Of a DNA stretch of 64,000 nt, positions 26,023-34,091 are shown in pieces. The stretch comes from Collinsella bouchesdurhonensis. Its GTDB lineage: Bacteria; Actinomycetota; Coriobacteriia; Coriobacteriales; Coriobacteriaceae. Position 1 is the stretch's first letter; each line of letters opens with the position of its first letter. Position numbers and translations under genes: made by a program. The notes under the pieces are model-generated. The model was not told where the DNA came from. It ran no database searches and saw nothing but the letters and a program-made list of their open reading frames with translations. The DNA lies in assembly GCF_900155365.1 (NCBI RefSeq), contig NZ_LT699738.1, positions 192,558-256,557 on the forward strand, read 5' to 3'.

Positions 26023-27111
26023 TTAAAAGCCGCAAATAACCTCGGGAGTCATACGCGAAATGACCTCGACGGCAACACGGGCCGACTCGATCACGTCGTC
26101 GATGGCGCAAATCGAGGTAGCCGTGTGGATATATCGGCAGGGCACGCCCGAAACCACGCACGGCACATCCATAAGATGCACGAGACCGCCATCGGTGCCA
26201 CCGCCCTCTCGCACGCTCTCTTGCACGCGCAGTCCCGCTGCCTCGGCGGCATCCAACACAAAGCGCTGATAGCGAGGATTCGTGATCATGCAACGGTCGA
26301 AATGTCTGAACATAGGACCGCCGTGAAGCGCCGTCTGCACTTCATCGGGAGCCAAGAAGGTATCGTCTGCAGGACAGCCCTCGAACATGTACGCAACATC
26401 TGGATCGAGCATCCGCGCCGCTGCCGCCACGCCGCGCTCCCCCACTTCCTCCTGTGCGGAAACGGATGCGACCACGTCGACGGACAGGTCGTCGCGAGAA
26501 GCGAGCTCGCGCAGGGCGATCAGCATCGCCGCCACGCCCGCGCGGCAGTCAAACGCCTTGCCCACCGCGATGCCGCGCTCGACATCAAAGGTAAACTGCG
26601 TCGCCACGACAAAAGGCTCGCCGATGCGCAGGAAAAAGCGCTCGCGTGCCTCCTCGGCACTTGTCGCGCCCACGTCGAGAATCATCTCGGGCGGTACATG
26701 GGCGGCTTTCTCGGCGGCACTGGTAAAATGCGGCGGCTTGACGCCAATGGTACCGTGCAGCCATTCGCCCCGGGCATTGCGCACCAGCACGTCCTGGCCG
26801 CAAAGAGCCCCTTCGGGAAAACGCCCCAGCGTCACAAAGCCCATAGTTCCATTTGCGCGAATGGTGCGCACCATGCCGCCCACTTCGTCGCCATGGGCAT
26901 CCATCATCACGCGCGGACGAGCGCGGTCGCCGTCAAGCCCCGTGCCGTTCGGCACAATCAAGCCATCACGCAGCGTGTTTTCTTCCACCGTGGCCCATCC
27001 GTCACAAAAGTCGCGAACCACATCGATAACCTCATCTTCAAAACCCGAAGGACCCTTGGCATTGGAGAGGCGCTCGAGCAGCCGAACCACCTCGTTGCGA
27101 TCGATCTTCAT
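26023..27111 (-). CDS. M42 family metallo-aminopeptidase
   Basis: 362-residue di-metal (Zn/Co) aminopeptidase of the tetrahedral/FrvX type that trims peptides. Ligands are visible: His and Asp in MMDAHGDEVGG, Asp in KAFDCRAG, the catalytic/ligand Glu pair in SAQEEVG, and His in RYIHTATS. The fourth ligand position reads FEGCPADD, with Glu where many members have Asp. The start has GAAAGGA upstream. It lies downstream of ilvE on the same strand after a terminator. Confidence 0.9.
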   Translation of the reverse strand: MKIDRNEVVRLLERLSNAKGPSGFEDEVIDVVRDFCDGWATVEENTLRDGLIVPNGTGLDGDRARPRVMMDAHGDEVGGMVRTIRANGTMGFVTLGRFPEGALCGQDVLVRNARGEWLHGTIGVKPPHFTSAAEKAAHVPPEMILDVGATSAEEARERFFLRIGEPFVVATQFTFDVERGIAVGKAFDCRAGVAAMLIALRELASRDDLSVDVVASVSAQEEVGERGVAAAARMLDPDVAYMFEGCPADDTFLAPDEVQTALHGGPMFRHFDRCMITNPRYQRFVLDAAEAAGLRVQESVREGGGTDGGLVHLMDVPCVVSGVPCRYIHTATSICAIDDVIESARVAVEVISRMTPEVICGF

Positions 27112-27124
27112 TGCTGTCCTTTCA

Positions 27125-27161
27125 ACAAAACGACCCCCGCAGGCCTGCGCCGGCGGAGGTC
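27125..27161 (-). terminator. Terminator of ilvE
   Basis: On the minus strand GACCTCCGC pairs with GCGGGGGTC (one G-U) and is followed by GTTTTGTTG. Confidence 0.75.
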
Positions 27162-27191
27162 GAGCATGCAAACGCTATTGGTAAATGTACC

Positions 27192-28241
27192 TTAGCAGAC
27201 CTTGAAGACCCAGTTGTGCTTATCCTCAACGGCACCATCCTGGATGCCAGTGAGCGTCTCGCGCAGTTTCTTCATCACCGGGCCGCACTCGGTATGGCCA
27301 GCGGGGAAAACGACCGTCTCGTCGGCGCCGTAGACCTTGTTGTCAATCTCGCCCACCGGGGAGATGACGGCTGCGGTACCGCACATGCCGCACTCGGAGA
27401 ACTTGCCTGAGGCGACCTCGGCCCACTCCACAGGGCGCTCGTCCACGGTCATGCCCAGGTCCTGAGCTACCTGCACAAGGGAGCGACGGGTGATGGAGGG
27501 CAAGATGGAGTTGGTGTGGCTCTTGGGAACCACAAGGGTGTTGCCGTCGACGAACAGCACGTTGGCACCGCCAGTCTCCTCAACGTAGGTACGGGACTCA
27601 GAATCGAGATACAGGTTGTCGGCGTAACCCTGAGCGTGAGCCTCGACGGAAGGCTTGAGGCTCATAGCGTAGTTGAGGCCGGCCTTGATGTTGCCGGTGC
27701 CGTGGGGTGCAGCACGGTCGTAATCGGAAATACGCAGCTTGACGGCCTTGAGGCCACCCTTGTAGTACGGACCAACCGGCGTGACGAGGATGCGGAACGT
27801 GTACTCAGGAGCAGGAGCAACACCGATCACGTTGCCGGAACCGATCATAAACGGGCGGACATAGAGCGTAGCGCCCGAGCCAAAGGGCGGAACCCACGCG
27901 GCATTAGCGGTAACGACCTGCTTAACGGCCTCGACAAAGCGGTCAACAGGGAACGGGGGCATCTCGAGGCGCTGGGCAGAGTCATACATGCGCTGTGCGT
28001 TCTGGTCGGGGCGGAAGCACACGACGCTGCCATCCTGAGTGGTATATGCCTTGAGGCCCTCGAAGACCTCCTGGCAGTAATGGAAAATGCCGCCGCACTC
28101 GGAAACATGCAGGGTATGGTCGGTCGTCAGGCCGCCCTCGTCCCACTCGCCATCCTTCCAATGTGCCTCATAGCTGTAGTCGGTCTGCATGTAATTGAAG
28201 CCGATGTTGCCCCAATCCAGATCCTTCTTCTCAACGGTCAT
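27192..28241 (-). CDS. ilvE: Branched-chain amino-acid aminotransferase
   Basis: PLP fold-type IV transaminase that forms or degrades Leu, Ile and Val. It has 349 residues, with AAGGAG before the ATG at 28241. The PLP lysine is Lys186 in GNIKAGLNYAMSL. RPFMIGSG and SYVEETGGANVLFV (the ESRTYVEETG region) are typical of the BCAT branch. No ilv or leu operon is adjacent. Confidence 0.95.
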   Translation of the reverse strand: MTVEKKDLDWGNIGFNYMQTDYSYEAHWKDGEWDEGGLTTDHTLHVSECGGIFHYCQEVFEGLKAYTTQDGSVVCFRPDQNAQRMYDSAQRLEMPPFPVDRFVEAVKQVVTANAAWVPPFGSGATLYVRPFMIGSGNVIGVAPAPEYTFRILVTPVGPYYKGGLKAVKLRISDYDRAAPHGTGNIKAGLNYAMSLKPSVEAHAQGYADNLYLDSESRTYVEETGGANVLFVDGNTLVVPKSHTNSILPSITRRSLVQVAQDLGMTVDERPVEWAEVASGKFSECGMCGTAAVISPVGEIDNKVYGADETVVFPAGHTECGPVMKKLRETLTGIQDGAVEDKHNWVFKVC

Positions 28242-28609
28242 ACTGTGCTCCTTCTCTTGCAATAGTCCACGCGCCGCGTCGGCATTTGGACCACGCATGC
28301 CTGCAGCACATGTGTGGGCTTCTCGCCAAGACGGTCGCATGTTGGGCATTCTACTCCCACCACCGACCTGTGGCACATTTTCTCTCGTTTGAGGACAAAC
28401 GAAATACAACCGTAACGTTTCGCACGTGGAGTTGTCCGTACAAGCAAGGACGCCCACCTCATGAGGGATTGATGTTCAAATACTCATCGAGAGGACGGGG
28501 TGTCATGCGGCTATCCAGCGCCAGCGCCGCCACACGGCACGTTGCGGCCGCAACAATCTCTATACTGAAGGTACGCATCCCGATGTTGCAACGGCAAGGA
28601 GAGCCGCAT
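28242..28609. promoter_or_regulatory. Divergent intergenic region between ilvE and the XRE gene
   Basis: This 368-nt gap holds a TATACT -10 at 28561-28566 for the plus-strand XRE gene, an imperfect hairpin with CCACACATG/CATGCGTGG in the ilvE leader, and the small palindrome GTTTGAGGACAAAC at 28387-28400. I see no T-box signature and no convincing ilvE promoter. Confidence 0.4.
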
Positions 28610-29062
28610 ATGACCGTCACCATGGAAAAAGAGCACCTGACCGAAGACCTGCTCAAGCGGCTGCTCGCGAGTTCGAGCGTCGAAAGCTATCTCGATACGC
28701 ATGAGACGGTCAACACGACGCTGACGGAATTTCTTCGCGAGCTCACCGATGCTCGCAGGCTCAAAAGGTCCGAAGTTGCGCGCGAATCGGGCCTCAATCC
28801 CACAGTGGTGTACGACATTTTCGCCGGCAAGAGCAGACCAGGACGCGACCACGCTATCATGCTGGCGCTCGGCATCGGCTGCACACTCTGCGAAACGCAG
28901 CGCCTCCTAAGACTCGATAGCGTCGCCGAACTCTGGTGCAAGGACCGCCGCGACGCCATCGTCATCTGGTGTATCAAACACGGCATGAGTCGCGCCTGCA
29001 CCGACGATGAGCTCTACCGTCTAGGTGAAAGGACGCTTCTGGGAACAAATTCGCTCAGATAG
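28610..29062 (+). CDS. XRE-family DNA-binding protein, kinase-associated type
   Basis: 150 residues, with AAGGAGA before the ATG. A helix-turn-helix domain is visible (RLKRSEVARESGLNPTVVYD, then IFAGKSRPGRD). A C-terminal helical region with CETQRLLRLDSVAELWCKD and HGMSRACTDDEL follows. In Coriobacteriia such small XRE proteins are often followed by a divergent Ser/Thr kinase. Here only the kinase N-terminus remains 140 nt downstream. A 17-nt palindrome sits in between. Confidence 0.82.
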   Translation: MTVTMEKEHLTEDLLKRLLASSSVESYLDTHETVNTTLTEFLRELTDARRLKRSEVARESGLNPTVVYDIFAGKSRPGRDHAIMLALGIGCTLCETQRLLRLDSVAELWCKDRRDAIVIWCIKHGMSRACTDDELYRLGERTLLGTNSLR

Positions 29063-29117
29063 AATTATCTGGGTGTCGACCTGCGTCCCCCATCGCCCCT
29101 TGCATCGCACCTTGCGA

Positions 29118-29134
29118 TTCAGTTGCCAACTGAA
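29118..29134. promoter_or_regulatory. 17-nt palindrome, candidate XRE operator
   Basis: TTCAGTTGCCAACTGAA is a perfect inverted repeat with a 3-nt centre. It lies between the XRE gene and the kinase remnant, 16 nt before a TTGACA box at 29150-29155. Confidence 0.5.
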
Positions 29135-29201
29135 CAAACAAAGCAGTTGTTGACATATCATTTTTGAGGCTTTTGCCCAGTTACCATGAAGGGAGGGCGG
29201 C

Positions 29202-29453
29202 TTGAACGGCAGCCAGCTCATGCATGCCATGAGCCTTGACGACACCTATCGCGTCGAGCAGGTGCTCGCGCGCGGCGAAGACGGCATTACCGAACTCGTC
29301 ACAATCGACGGAGCCGATCCCTTCGTGCGAAAAAAGATGCGGCAAGAGCTCGTCCGCCGCAATGTTTGGTCGGCACTCACCGAATGCAGCTCGCCTCCCC
29401 CGAGTCGAGGCCGCCGACACAGGCAACGAAAGCTCCACCGACAGCTCTGCTGA
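29202..29453 (+). pseudogene. Truncated, frameshifted Ser/Thr kinase N-lobe
   Basis: TTG start with GGGAGG 6 nt upstream. The first ~65 residues read as a kinase N-lobe (DDTYRVEQVLARGEDGITEL, then PFVRKKM with the ATP-binding Lys and RRNVWSALTECSSP). The frame then runs into Arg/His-rich nonsense and stops. The expected continuation (RLPRVEA) is present in the +1 frame from 29392. The sequence TCGCCTCCCC is consistent with loss of one CGCCT unit from a tandem pair. The rest of the kinase, including HRD and DFG, is missing. Confidence 0.7.
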
Positions 29454-29733
29454 TAGCCCCGAGGATACTCCGGCTGCATCCTCGTCCGACTTCCGCGCCC
29501 TGATGGACGGCTACGAGCAGTTTATGAACAGCTACGTTGAGTTCATGAAAAAGTACGAGGATTCAGACGACACCACCTCGATGCTTGCTGACTACGGATC
29601 GATGATGCAGCAGTACAGCGATTGGTCGAAAAAATTTGATGACGTTGACGAAAGCTCGCTGTCTGCCGATGACCAAGTCTACTACCTAGAGGTCCAAGGG
29701 CGCGTTGCGCAGAAGCTGAGTGAGATCCAGTAA
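29392..29733 (+). pseudogene. C-terminal remnant of a DUF6591-type lipoprotein fused to the kinase fragment
   Basis: From about 29416 the frame is Ser/Asp-rich, then shows FRALMDGYEQFMNSYVEFMK, LADYGSMMQQYSDW, KKFDDVDE and YYLEVQGRVAQKLSEIQ before TAA. This matches the conserved C-terminal domain of secreted DUF6591 lipoproteins as I know them. The expected signal peptide and lipobox are absent: the frame instead starts in the kinase fragment. A deletion joined two genes here. Confidence 0.62.
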
Positions 29734-29767
29734 CCACAAGCTAAACGCCACACACCAAGCTAGCAAC

Positions 29768-29803
29768 AAAAAGATCCGCCATCCAGCGATGGCGGATCTT
29801 TTT
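29768..29803. terminator. Bidirectional terminator
   Basis: AAAAAGATCCGCCATC and GATGGCGGATCTTTTT form a perfect 16-bp stem with a 4-nt loop. It serves the DUF6591 remnant on one strand and dedA on the other. Confidence 0.93.
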
Positions 29804-29827
29804 CACACCGATTGGTTTTCCAAAAAC

Positions 29828-30475
29828 CTACGCGTTTTTCTTGCCAAACTTTGCCTTGAGCAGGCCCACAACCGTTGGGACAACCGAGACGGCAACGATA
29901 CCTACGATCAGCAGCTCAAAATGCTCCTGTACAAAAGGAATGCCGCCAAAGAAGAATCCCAGCAGCGTGAAGAGCGTGGACCAGGTAATACCGCCCAGCA
30001 CGTTGAAGAGGACGAAGGAATGCCACTTCATGCCACCTACGCCGGCGAGAAACGGCACGAACGTGCGGATGAACGGGAAAAAACGACCCAAGAAGATGGC
30101 CAGATGGCCCCACTTGTCGAGGAACGCCTCGGACTTTTCGATACGCTCGGGCGTCATGACCTTGACCTTGCCCGAAGCGATAATCTTCTTGCCAAAGAAG
30201 TGGCCGATCATAAAGTTGCACTGATCGCCCAAAATCGCTGCGCACCATGCCACCGCGAGCAGCGTGAAGATATTGAAGCTGCCGTCGGCGGCAAAGCAGC
30301 CGCTTGCAAACAGCAGCGAATCGCCGGGCAAAAAGGGCATGAAGACCACGCCAGTCTCGATAAAGATAATCAAGAAGATAAAGCCATAGGCCGTGAGCGG
30401 ACCCGCTGCGATCCAGGCAGAAATCGCCGTACGCGGATCTTTAAGCAGCTCGACGATCGTGTTGATAAAATCCAT
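29828..30475 (-). CDS. DedA family membrane protein
   Basis: 215 residues with several TM helices. DedA/SNARE-associated proteins act in lipid (undecaprenyl phosphate) flipping and membrane homeostasis. Family motifs visible are ETGVVFMPFLPGDSLLFASG, FFGKKI and FLGRFFPFIRTFVPFLAGVG. AGAGAGG lies upstream of the ATG at 30475. Confidence 0.9.
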   Translation of the reverse strand: MDFINTIVELLKDPRTAISAWIAAGPLTAYGFIFLIIFIETGVVFMPFLPGDSLLFASGCFAADGSFNIFTLLAVAWCAAILGDQCNFMIGHFFGKKIIASGKVKVMTPERIEKSEAFLDKWGHLAIFLGRFFPFIRTFVPFLAGVGGMKWHSFVLFNVLGGITWSTLFTLLGFFFGGIPFVQEHFELLIVGIVAVSVVPTVVGLLKAKFGKKNA

Positions 30476-30629
30476 GGAGTAAAACCTCTCTGCTTTGGGC
30501 GTGCGATGCGTCCAAGCAAAAAAGTATACGTGCGGCGATACCGTGCAACAAAAAGCCAACGCGATTAGCAACAACTATGCATAAGTAACAGGTGTAGCCA
30601 TCGAGGGCGTCGTCCGGGCACGCACCGCC

Positions 30630-30932
30630 CTACAATCCCGGAAAACGCTTTCGAGGATCCCCGGCAGACCACTCGATATCAACAATCGTCACCCGAAAGG
30701 CCGCCTCATCCACCGTGTAGTAAAGCGTAAAAGGCGTATCGGGAAGCGGCAAATATCTACAGGGAAACGGCGGTCGAGCCGCTATGTACTCAGGATCGTA
30801 GACGGGGCCCAGGGACGGAAACGCTGACAGCATCTCGACCGCCCACTCAAAGCGCCTCAAAGCCGATTTCAACGCCACATTCCGCTCGATAAAATCGAGA
30901 GCGTAATCGGTAATCTCAACTTTATAACTCAC
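30630..30932 (-). CDS. RelE/ParE-superfamily toxin
   Basis: 100 residues with a GTG start one base after the antitoxin stop codon. The pattern fits RelE/ParE ribosome-dependent RNases or gyrase toxins: a YKVEITDYALDFIERNV opening, a central RRFEWAVEMLSAFPSLGP helix, YTVDEAAFRVTIVDIEWS strands and a basic C-terminus (DPRKRFPG). The specific toxin class is not resolved. Confidence 0.75.
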   Translation of the reverse strand: MSYKVEITDYALDFIERNVALKSALRRFEWAVEMLSAFPSLGPVYDPEYIAARPPFPCRYLPLPDTPFTLYYTVDEAAFRVTIVDIEWSAGDPRKRFPGL

Positions 30933-30933
30933 G

Positions 30934-31221
30934 CTACCAGCCCTTTTTTTCGCGAATGGCGCCAAGGGCATCCTTTGCGTCCGACGTCTTTCCGTCAAGG
31001 ACGTCAGCATAGCCACGCATCAAGCCTTGGTAAACATCCATCTCGCATTTTTGCGCGCGCTCCTTGGCCGATACCATCCGGTCAAAAGCCGCGGCATCCA
31101 TCACCACCACGCTCGCTTTTCCGTTGCGCGTGAGATAAATAGGCTCTTGGGTTTTTTCCAATGTATCGATAAGGGCTGTTTGGTTGCGATTGAACTCCGA
31201 AAGCGATGCAACGGCTGGCAT
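30934..31221 (-). CDS. Phd/YefM-family antitoxin
   Basis: 95 residues. The N-terminal Phd fold is visible (SLSEFNRNQTALIDTLEK, then EPIYLTRNGKASVVVMDA). A C-terminal charged helix (DVYQGLMRGYADVL) would bind the toxin. GAAAGGAG lies upstream. It is translationally coupled to the toxin, and its promoter carries iterated TACAGTAAA sites. Confidence 0.85.
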   Translation of the reverse strand: MPAVASLSEFNRNQTALIDTLEKTQEPIYLTRNGKASVVVMDAAAFDRMVSAKERAQKCEMDVYQGLMRGYADVLDGKTSDAKDALGAIREKKGW

Positions 31222-31250
31222 AGCGGCTCCTTTCAGTGTAGTGCTATATT

Positions 31251-31270
31251 TACAGTAAATATACAGTAAA
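31251..31270 (-). promoter_or_regulatory. Tandem TACAGTAAA operator repeats of the toxin-antitoxin pair
   Basis: TACAGTAAA occurs at 31251-31259 and 31262-31270, 11 bp apart (one helical turn), 30 nt upstream of the antitoxin start. TTTACAGTAAA is itself a palindrome. This fits Phd-type autorepression. Confidence 0.55.
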
Positions 31271-31394
31271 TAGCCTTCCGGTCAAACCAACCGAACTTTG
31301 CGAAACGTATTATTCTTTCTTTTTTCCCGGTACCTATTAATCCTAGTGATTCGCTATACTTAAGCGCATCGTTTGCACAGGAGGGGTGCCGAAG

Positions 31395-32108
31395 ATGAGC
31401 TTTATCACGACTATTCGCGAGGATATCGCCAACGTCAAGCGGGAGGACCCCGCCGCGCAAAACGGCCTTGTCATCTTCCTCACCTACCCCGGCCTTCACG
31501 CTAAATGGAACCATGTGCCCGAGCACTGGCTGTGGAACCATGGCTGCAAAAGCCTTGCGCGCATCATGTCGCAGATCACCCGCCATATGACCGGCGTCGA
31601 GATTCACCCCGCAGCGAGAATCGGCAAGCACTTCTTCATCGATCATGCCATGGGCGTCATCATTGGCGAGACCACGGTCATTGGCGATAATTGCACGCTC
31701 TACCAGGGCGTCACCCTGGGCGGTACCGGTAACGAGACAGGAAAGCGCCACCCCACGCTGGGCAACAACGTGACCGTTGGCTGCGGCGCCAAGGTGCTGG
31801 GAAACATCACCATCGGCGACAACGTAAAGATCGGCGGCAACTCCGTGGTGGTCAAAGACGTTCCCGCCAACTGCACCGTGGTGGGCGTGCCAGGACGCAT
31901 CGTCAAGCGCAACGGTTGCCGCGTCTTTGAAGAGACCTTCGATGCCAAGCGCCATCGCGAGTTCATGCCCGACCCCGGCGAGGAGGCATCGGCCCGCAAC
32001 CGCGCGAGCATCGCCGAGAACGCTCGTCGCGTCGCGGAGCTTGAGGCGGAAGTAGCCGAGCTCACCGCCCTCGTGCGCCAGCTAACCGAGCAAGCCGCCA
32101 AAAAATAG
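31395..32108 (+). CDS. cysE: Serine O-acetyltransferase
   Basis: Converts serine and acetyl-CoA to O-acetylserine for cysteine synthesis. It has 237 residues, with AGGAGGGG 8 nt before the ATG at 31395. The N-terminal helical part ([20 protein letters not shown]) is followed by left-handed beta-helix hexapeptide repeats with the catalytic region [15 protein letters not shown] and [19 protein letters not shown]. The C-terminus adds a coiled-coil tail ([20 protein letters not shown]) that is longer than usual. TATACT at 31355-31360 is a likely -10. Confidence 0.95.
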   Translation: MSFITTIREDIANVKREDPAAQNGLVIFLTYPGLHAKWNHVPEHWLWNHGCKSLARIMSQITRHMTGVEIHPAARIGKHFFIDHAMGVIIGETTVIGDNCTLYQGVTLGGTGNETGKRHPTLGNNVTVGCGAKVLGNITIGDNVKIGGNSVVVKDVPANCTVVGVPGRIVKRNGCRVFEETFDAKRHREFMPDPGEEASARNRASIAENARRVAELEAEVAELTALVRQLTEQAAKK

Positions 32109-32144
32109 CCACGCGCTCGTACGAATAGACCTTCACGTCACAGC

Positions 32145-32180
32145 AAAAAGGCGAGGTGCCAAACCCGGCACCTCGCCTCA
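32145..32180 (-). terminator. Terminator of the MarR-ABC exporter operon
   Basis: GGCGAGGTGCC and GGCACCTCGCC form an 11-bp stem. On the minus strand TTTTT follows. Confidence 0.9.
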
Positions 32181-32186
32181 TTTCAT

Positions 32187-34091
32187 TTACGCAAACTGGC
32201 TCTGATAGAGCGTCGCATACGCGCCGCCCCGTTCGAGCAGCTCCTCATGCGTTCCCTGCTCGATGATATTGCCCGCATGCATGACCAAAATCAAGTCGGC
32301 ATCCACGATCGTCGACAACCGATGGGCGATCACAAAGCTCGTGCGGCCCTGCATAAGCGCCGCCATCGCACGGTCGATAGCGCGCTCGGTACGCGTGTCC
32401 ACGCTCGACGTCGCCTCGTCCAAAATCAAGATCTTGGGATTTGCCAGCAAGACGCGCGCAATGGTGAGCAGCTGGCGCTGACCCTGGCTGATGTTCTCCG
32501 CGTCGTTTGCCACCTGCGTGTCATAGCCGGCGGGCATAGTGCGCACAAAGAAATCAACCTGCGCGGCACGGGCGGCAGCAACAACCTCTTCACGCGAAGC
32601 GCCATCGCATCCGTACGCGATGTTCTCGGCAATGGTGCCGTCAAATAGCCATGCATCCTGCAGCACCATGCCAAAGTTCGAACGCAGCTCCGCTCGGGTC
32701 ATGGCACGCGTGTCCACGCCATCAAGCGTGATGCGGCCCCCATCGATCTCGTAAAAACGCATGAGCAGGTTAACGAGCGTGGTCTTGCCCGCGCCCGTCG
32801 TACCCACAATCGCGATCTTCTGGCCGGGCTCCGCCGTAAAGGACACGTCCTTCATAAGAGTCTTCTCGGGCGTATAACCAAACTTCACGTGTTCGAACGA
32901 AACGCGCCCCTGCATAGGCTGAGGCACATGCGCCGCCAGCTCGGGCGCCGGATCGGGCTCGATTTCGGGCTCGTCGAGTACGTCAAACACGCGCTCCACG
33001 CTCGCCAGCGCACTTTGCATCGAGTTGATGGTGTAGCTCAACTGCGTTATGGGCTCGCCTGCCGTATAGATGTACTGGAAAAATGCCTGGAATATACCGA
33101 CGGTCATACGGCCGGCAACAAGCATATTGCAGCCCACAACGGCAATGATAATCTGCGAGAGCCTGCTTAGGAAACGAATTGCCGGTCCCACCGCATTGGT
33201 GTAGAAATCCGCCTTGCAGTTGGCGTCAGCAAGTTCTGCGGCCTGCGAGCAGACTTCATCGGCGCTGGCCTTCTCGCGGCAAAACGAACGAATCACCAAA
33301 CGTCCGCTGTAGGCCTCCTCAACTGCCCCGGTCAAGGTTCCCAAAAGCTCCTGTCGCCGCGCCGCAGCGCCAAGAGTCGCCTTTGAGACCAAAGCGGTAA
33401 TACCAAGGGAGACTGCCGAAAAGACCAGGAAAATCACGGTGAGCTCAACGCTATACGTAAGCATCATGATCACCGAGCCGATGATACTGCCTATCGCTGT
33501 GAGCAGCGTGAGCACGCCGCGCTGCAGCACTTCGCTCATCTTGTCGAGGTCGTTTGTAGCACGGCTCACAATCTCACCGGGCTTGTGCCCGTCGTAGAAC
33601 TTCAGCAGCAAACGGTTTAGCTTTGCCGCCAAGCGATTGCGCAAATTAAGGTTAAGGCGCTCCGCAAAACTCGCCATACACAGGCTCTGCGTCGAATAGA
33701 AAACGAGCGCCACAGTCCAGATTCCCAGGTAAAAAAGAATCTTCTCGCCGCCCGTCCCCCAGCCGATCGAGAACTGCCTGCCAGCAGCATCGGCCGCTTG
33801 AACCTGCGTCCAGATATAGTCGATGAGATGCGCGGAGTAGGCGGGCGCTGCAATCGAGCACACCGTATAGAAAACGATGGCGATGACTACGACCACAAAG
33901 CGCCAGCGCTGGTCTGCCGCCTCATCCCATAGACGACGCACCGTCGCCCAGGTGTTGCGGGGCTTGAGGTCTTCAAGCTCCTCCTCCGAATCGTGCAGAT
34001 CGGCCAAGCGCTTTTGCTCGCGCCTCAGCTCCTCCTGCTCTTCCTCGGCAAAAATCTCCTCGGCAGAAAGATACTTCTTCTTCTCACTCAT
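32187..34091 (-). CDS. Heterodimeric ABC exporter, subunit with consensus catalytic site
   Basis: 634 residues. A charged N-terminal extension (MSEKKKYLSAEEIFAEEEQE and on) precedes six TM helices and an ATPase domain. Walker A is GTTGAGKTT, the signature is the variant ISQGQ, Walker B is ILILDEATSSVD with catalytic Glu, and the switch His lies in IAHRLSTI. The ATG at 34091 overlaps the upstream subunit stop by 8 nt. Together with its partner it is likely a TM287/288-type multidrug or peptide exporter under MarR control. Confidence 0.92.
   Translation of the reverse strand: MSEKKKYLSAEEIFAEEEQEELRREQKRLADLHDSEEELEDLKPRNTWATVRRLWDEAADQRWRFVVVVIAIVFYTVCSIAAPAYSAHLIDYIWTQVQAADAAGRQFSIGWGTGGEKILFYLGIWTVALVFYSTQSLCMASFAERLNLNLRNRLAAKLNRLLLKFYDGHKPGEIVSRATNDLDKMSEVLQRGVLTLLTAIGSIIGSVIMMLTYSVELTVIFLVFSAVSLGITALVSKATLGAAARRQELLGTLTGAVEEAYSGRLVIRSFCREKASADEVCSQAAELADANCKADFYTNAVGPAIRFLSRLSQIIIAVVGCNMLVAGRMTVGIFQAFFQYIYTAGEPITQLSYTINSMQSALASVERVFDVLDEPEIEPDPAPELAAHVPQPMQGRVSFEHVKFGYTPEKTLMKDVSFTAEPGQKIAIVGTTGAGKTTLVNLLMRFYEIDGGRITLDGVDTRAMTRAELRSNFGMVLQDAWLFDGTIAENIAYGCDGASREEVVAAARAAQVDFFVRTMPAGYDTQVANDAENISQGQRQLLTIARVLLANPKILILDEATSSVDTRTERAIDRAMAALMQGRTSFVIAHRLSTIVDADLILVMHAGNIIEQGTHEELLERGGAYATLYQSQFA

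Noticed and set aside
28242-28460. T-box or attenuator upstream of ilvE
   Set aside because: The leader has one imperfect hairpin but no terminator U-run, no T-box sequence and no leader peptide rich in Ile, Leu or Val.
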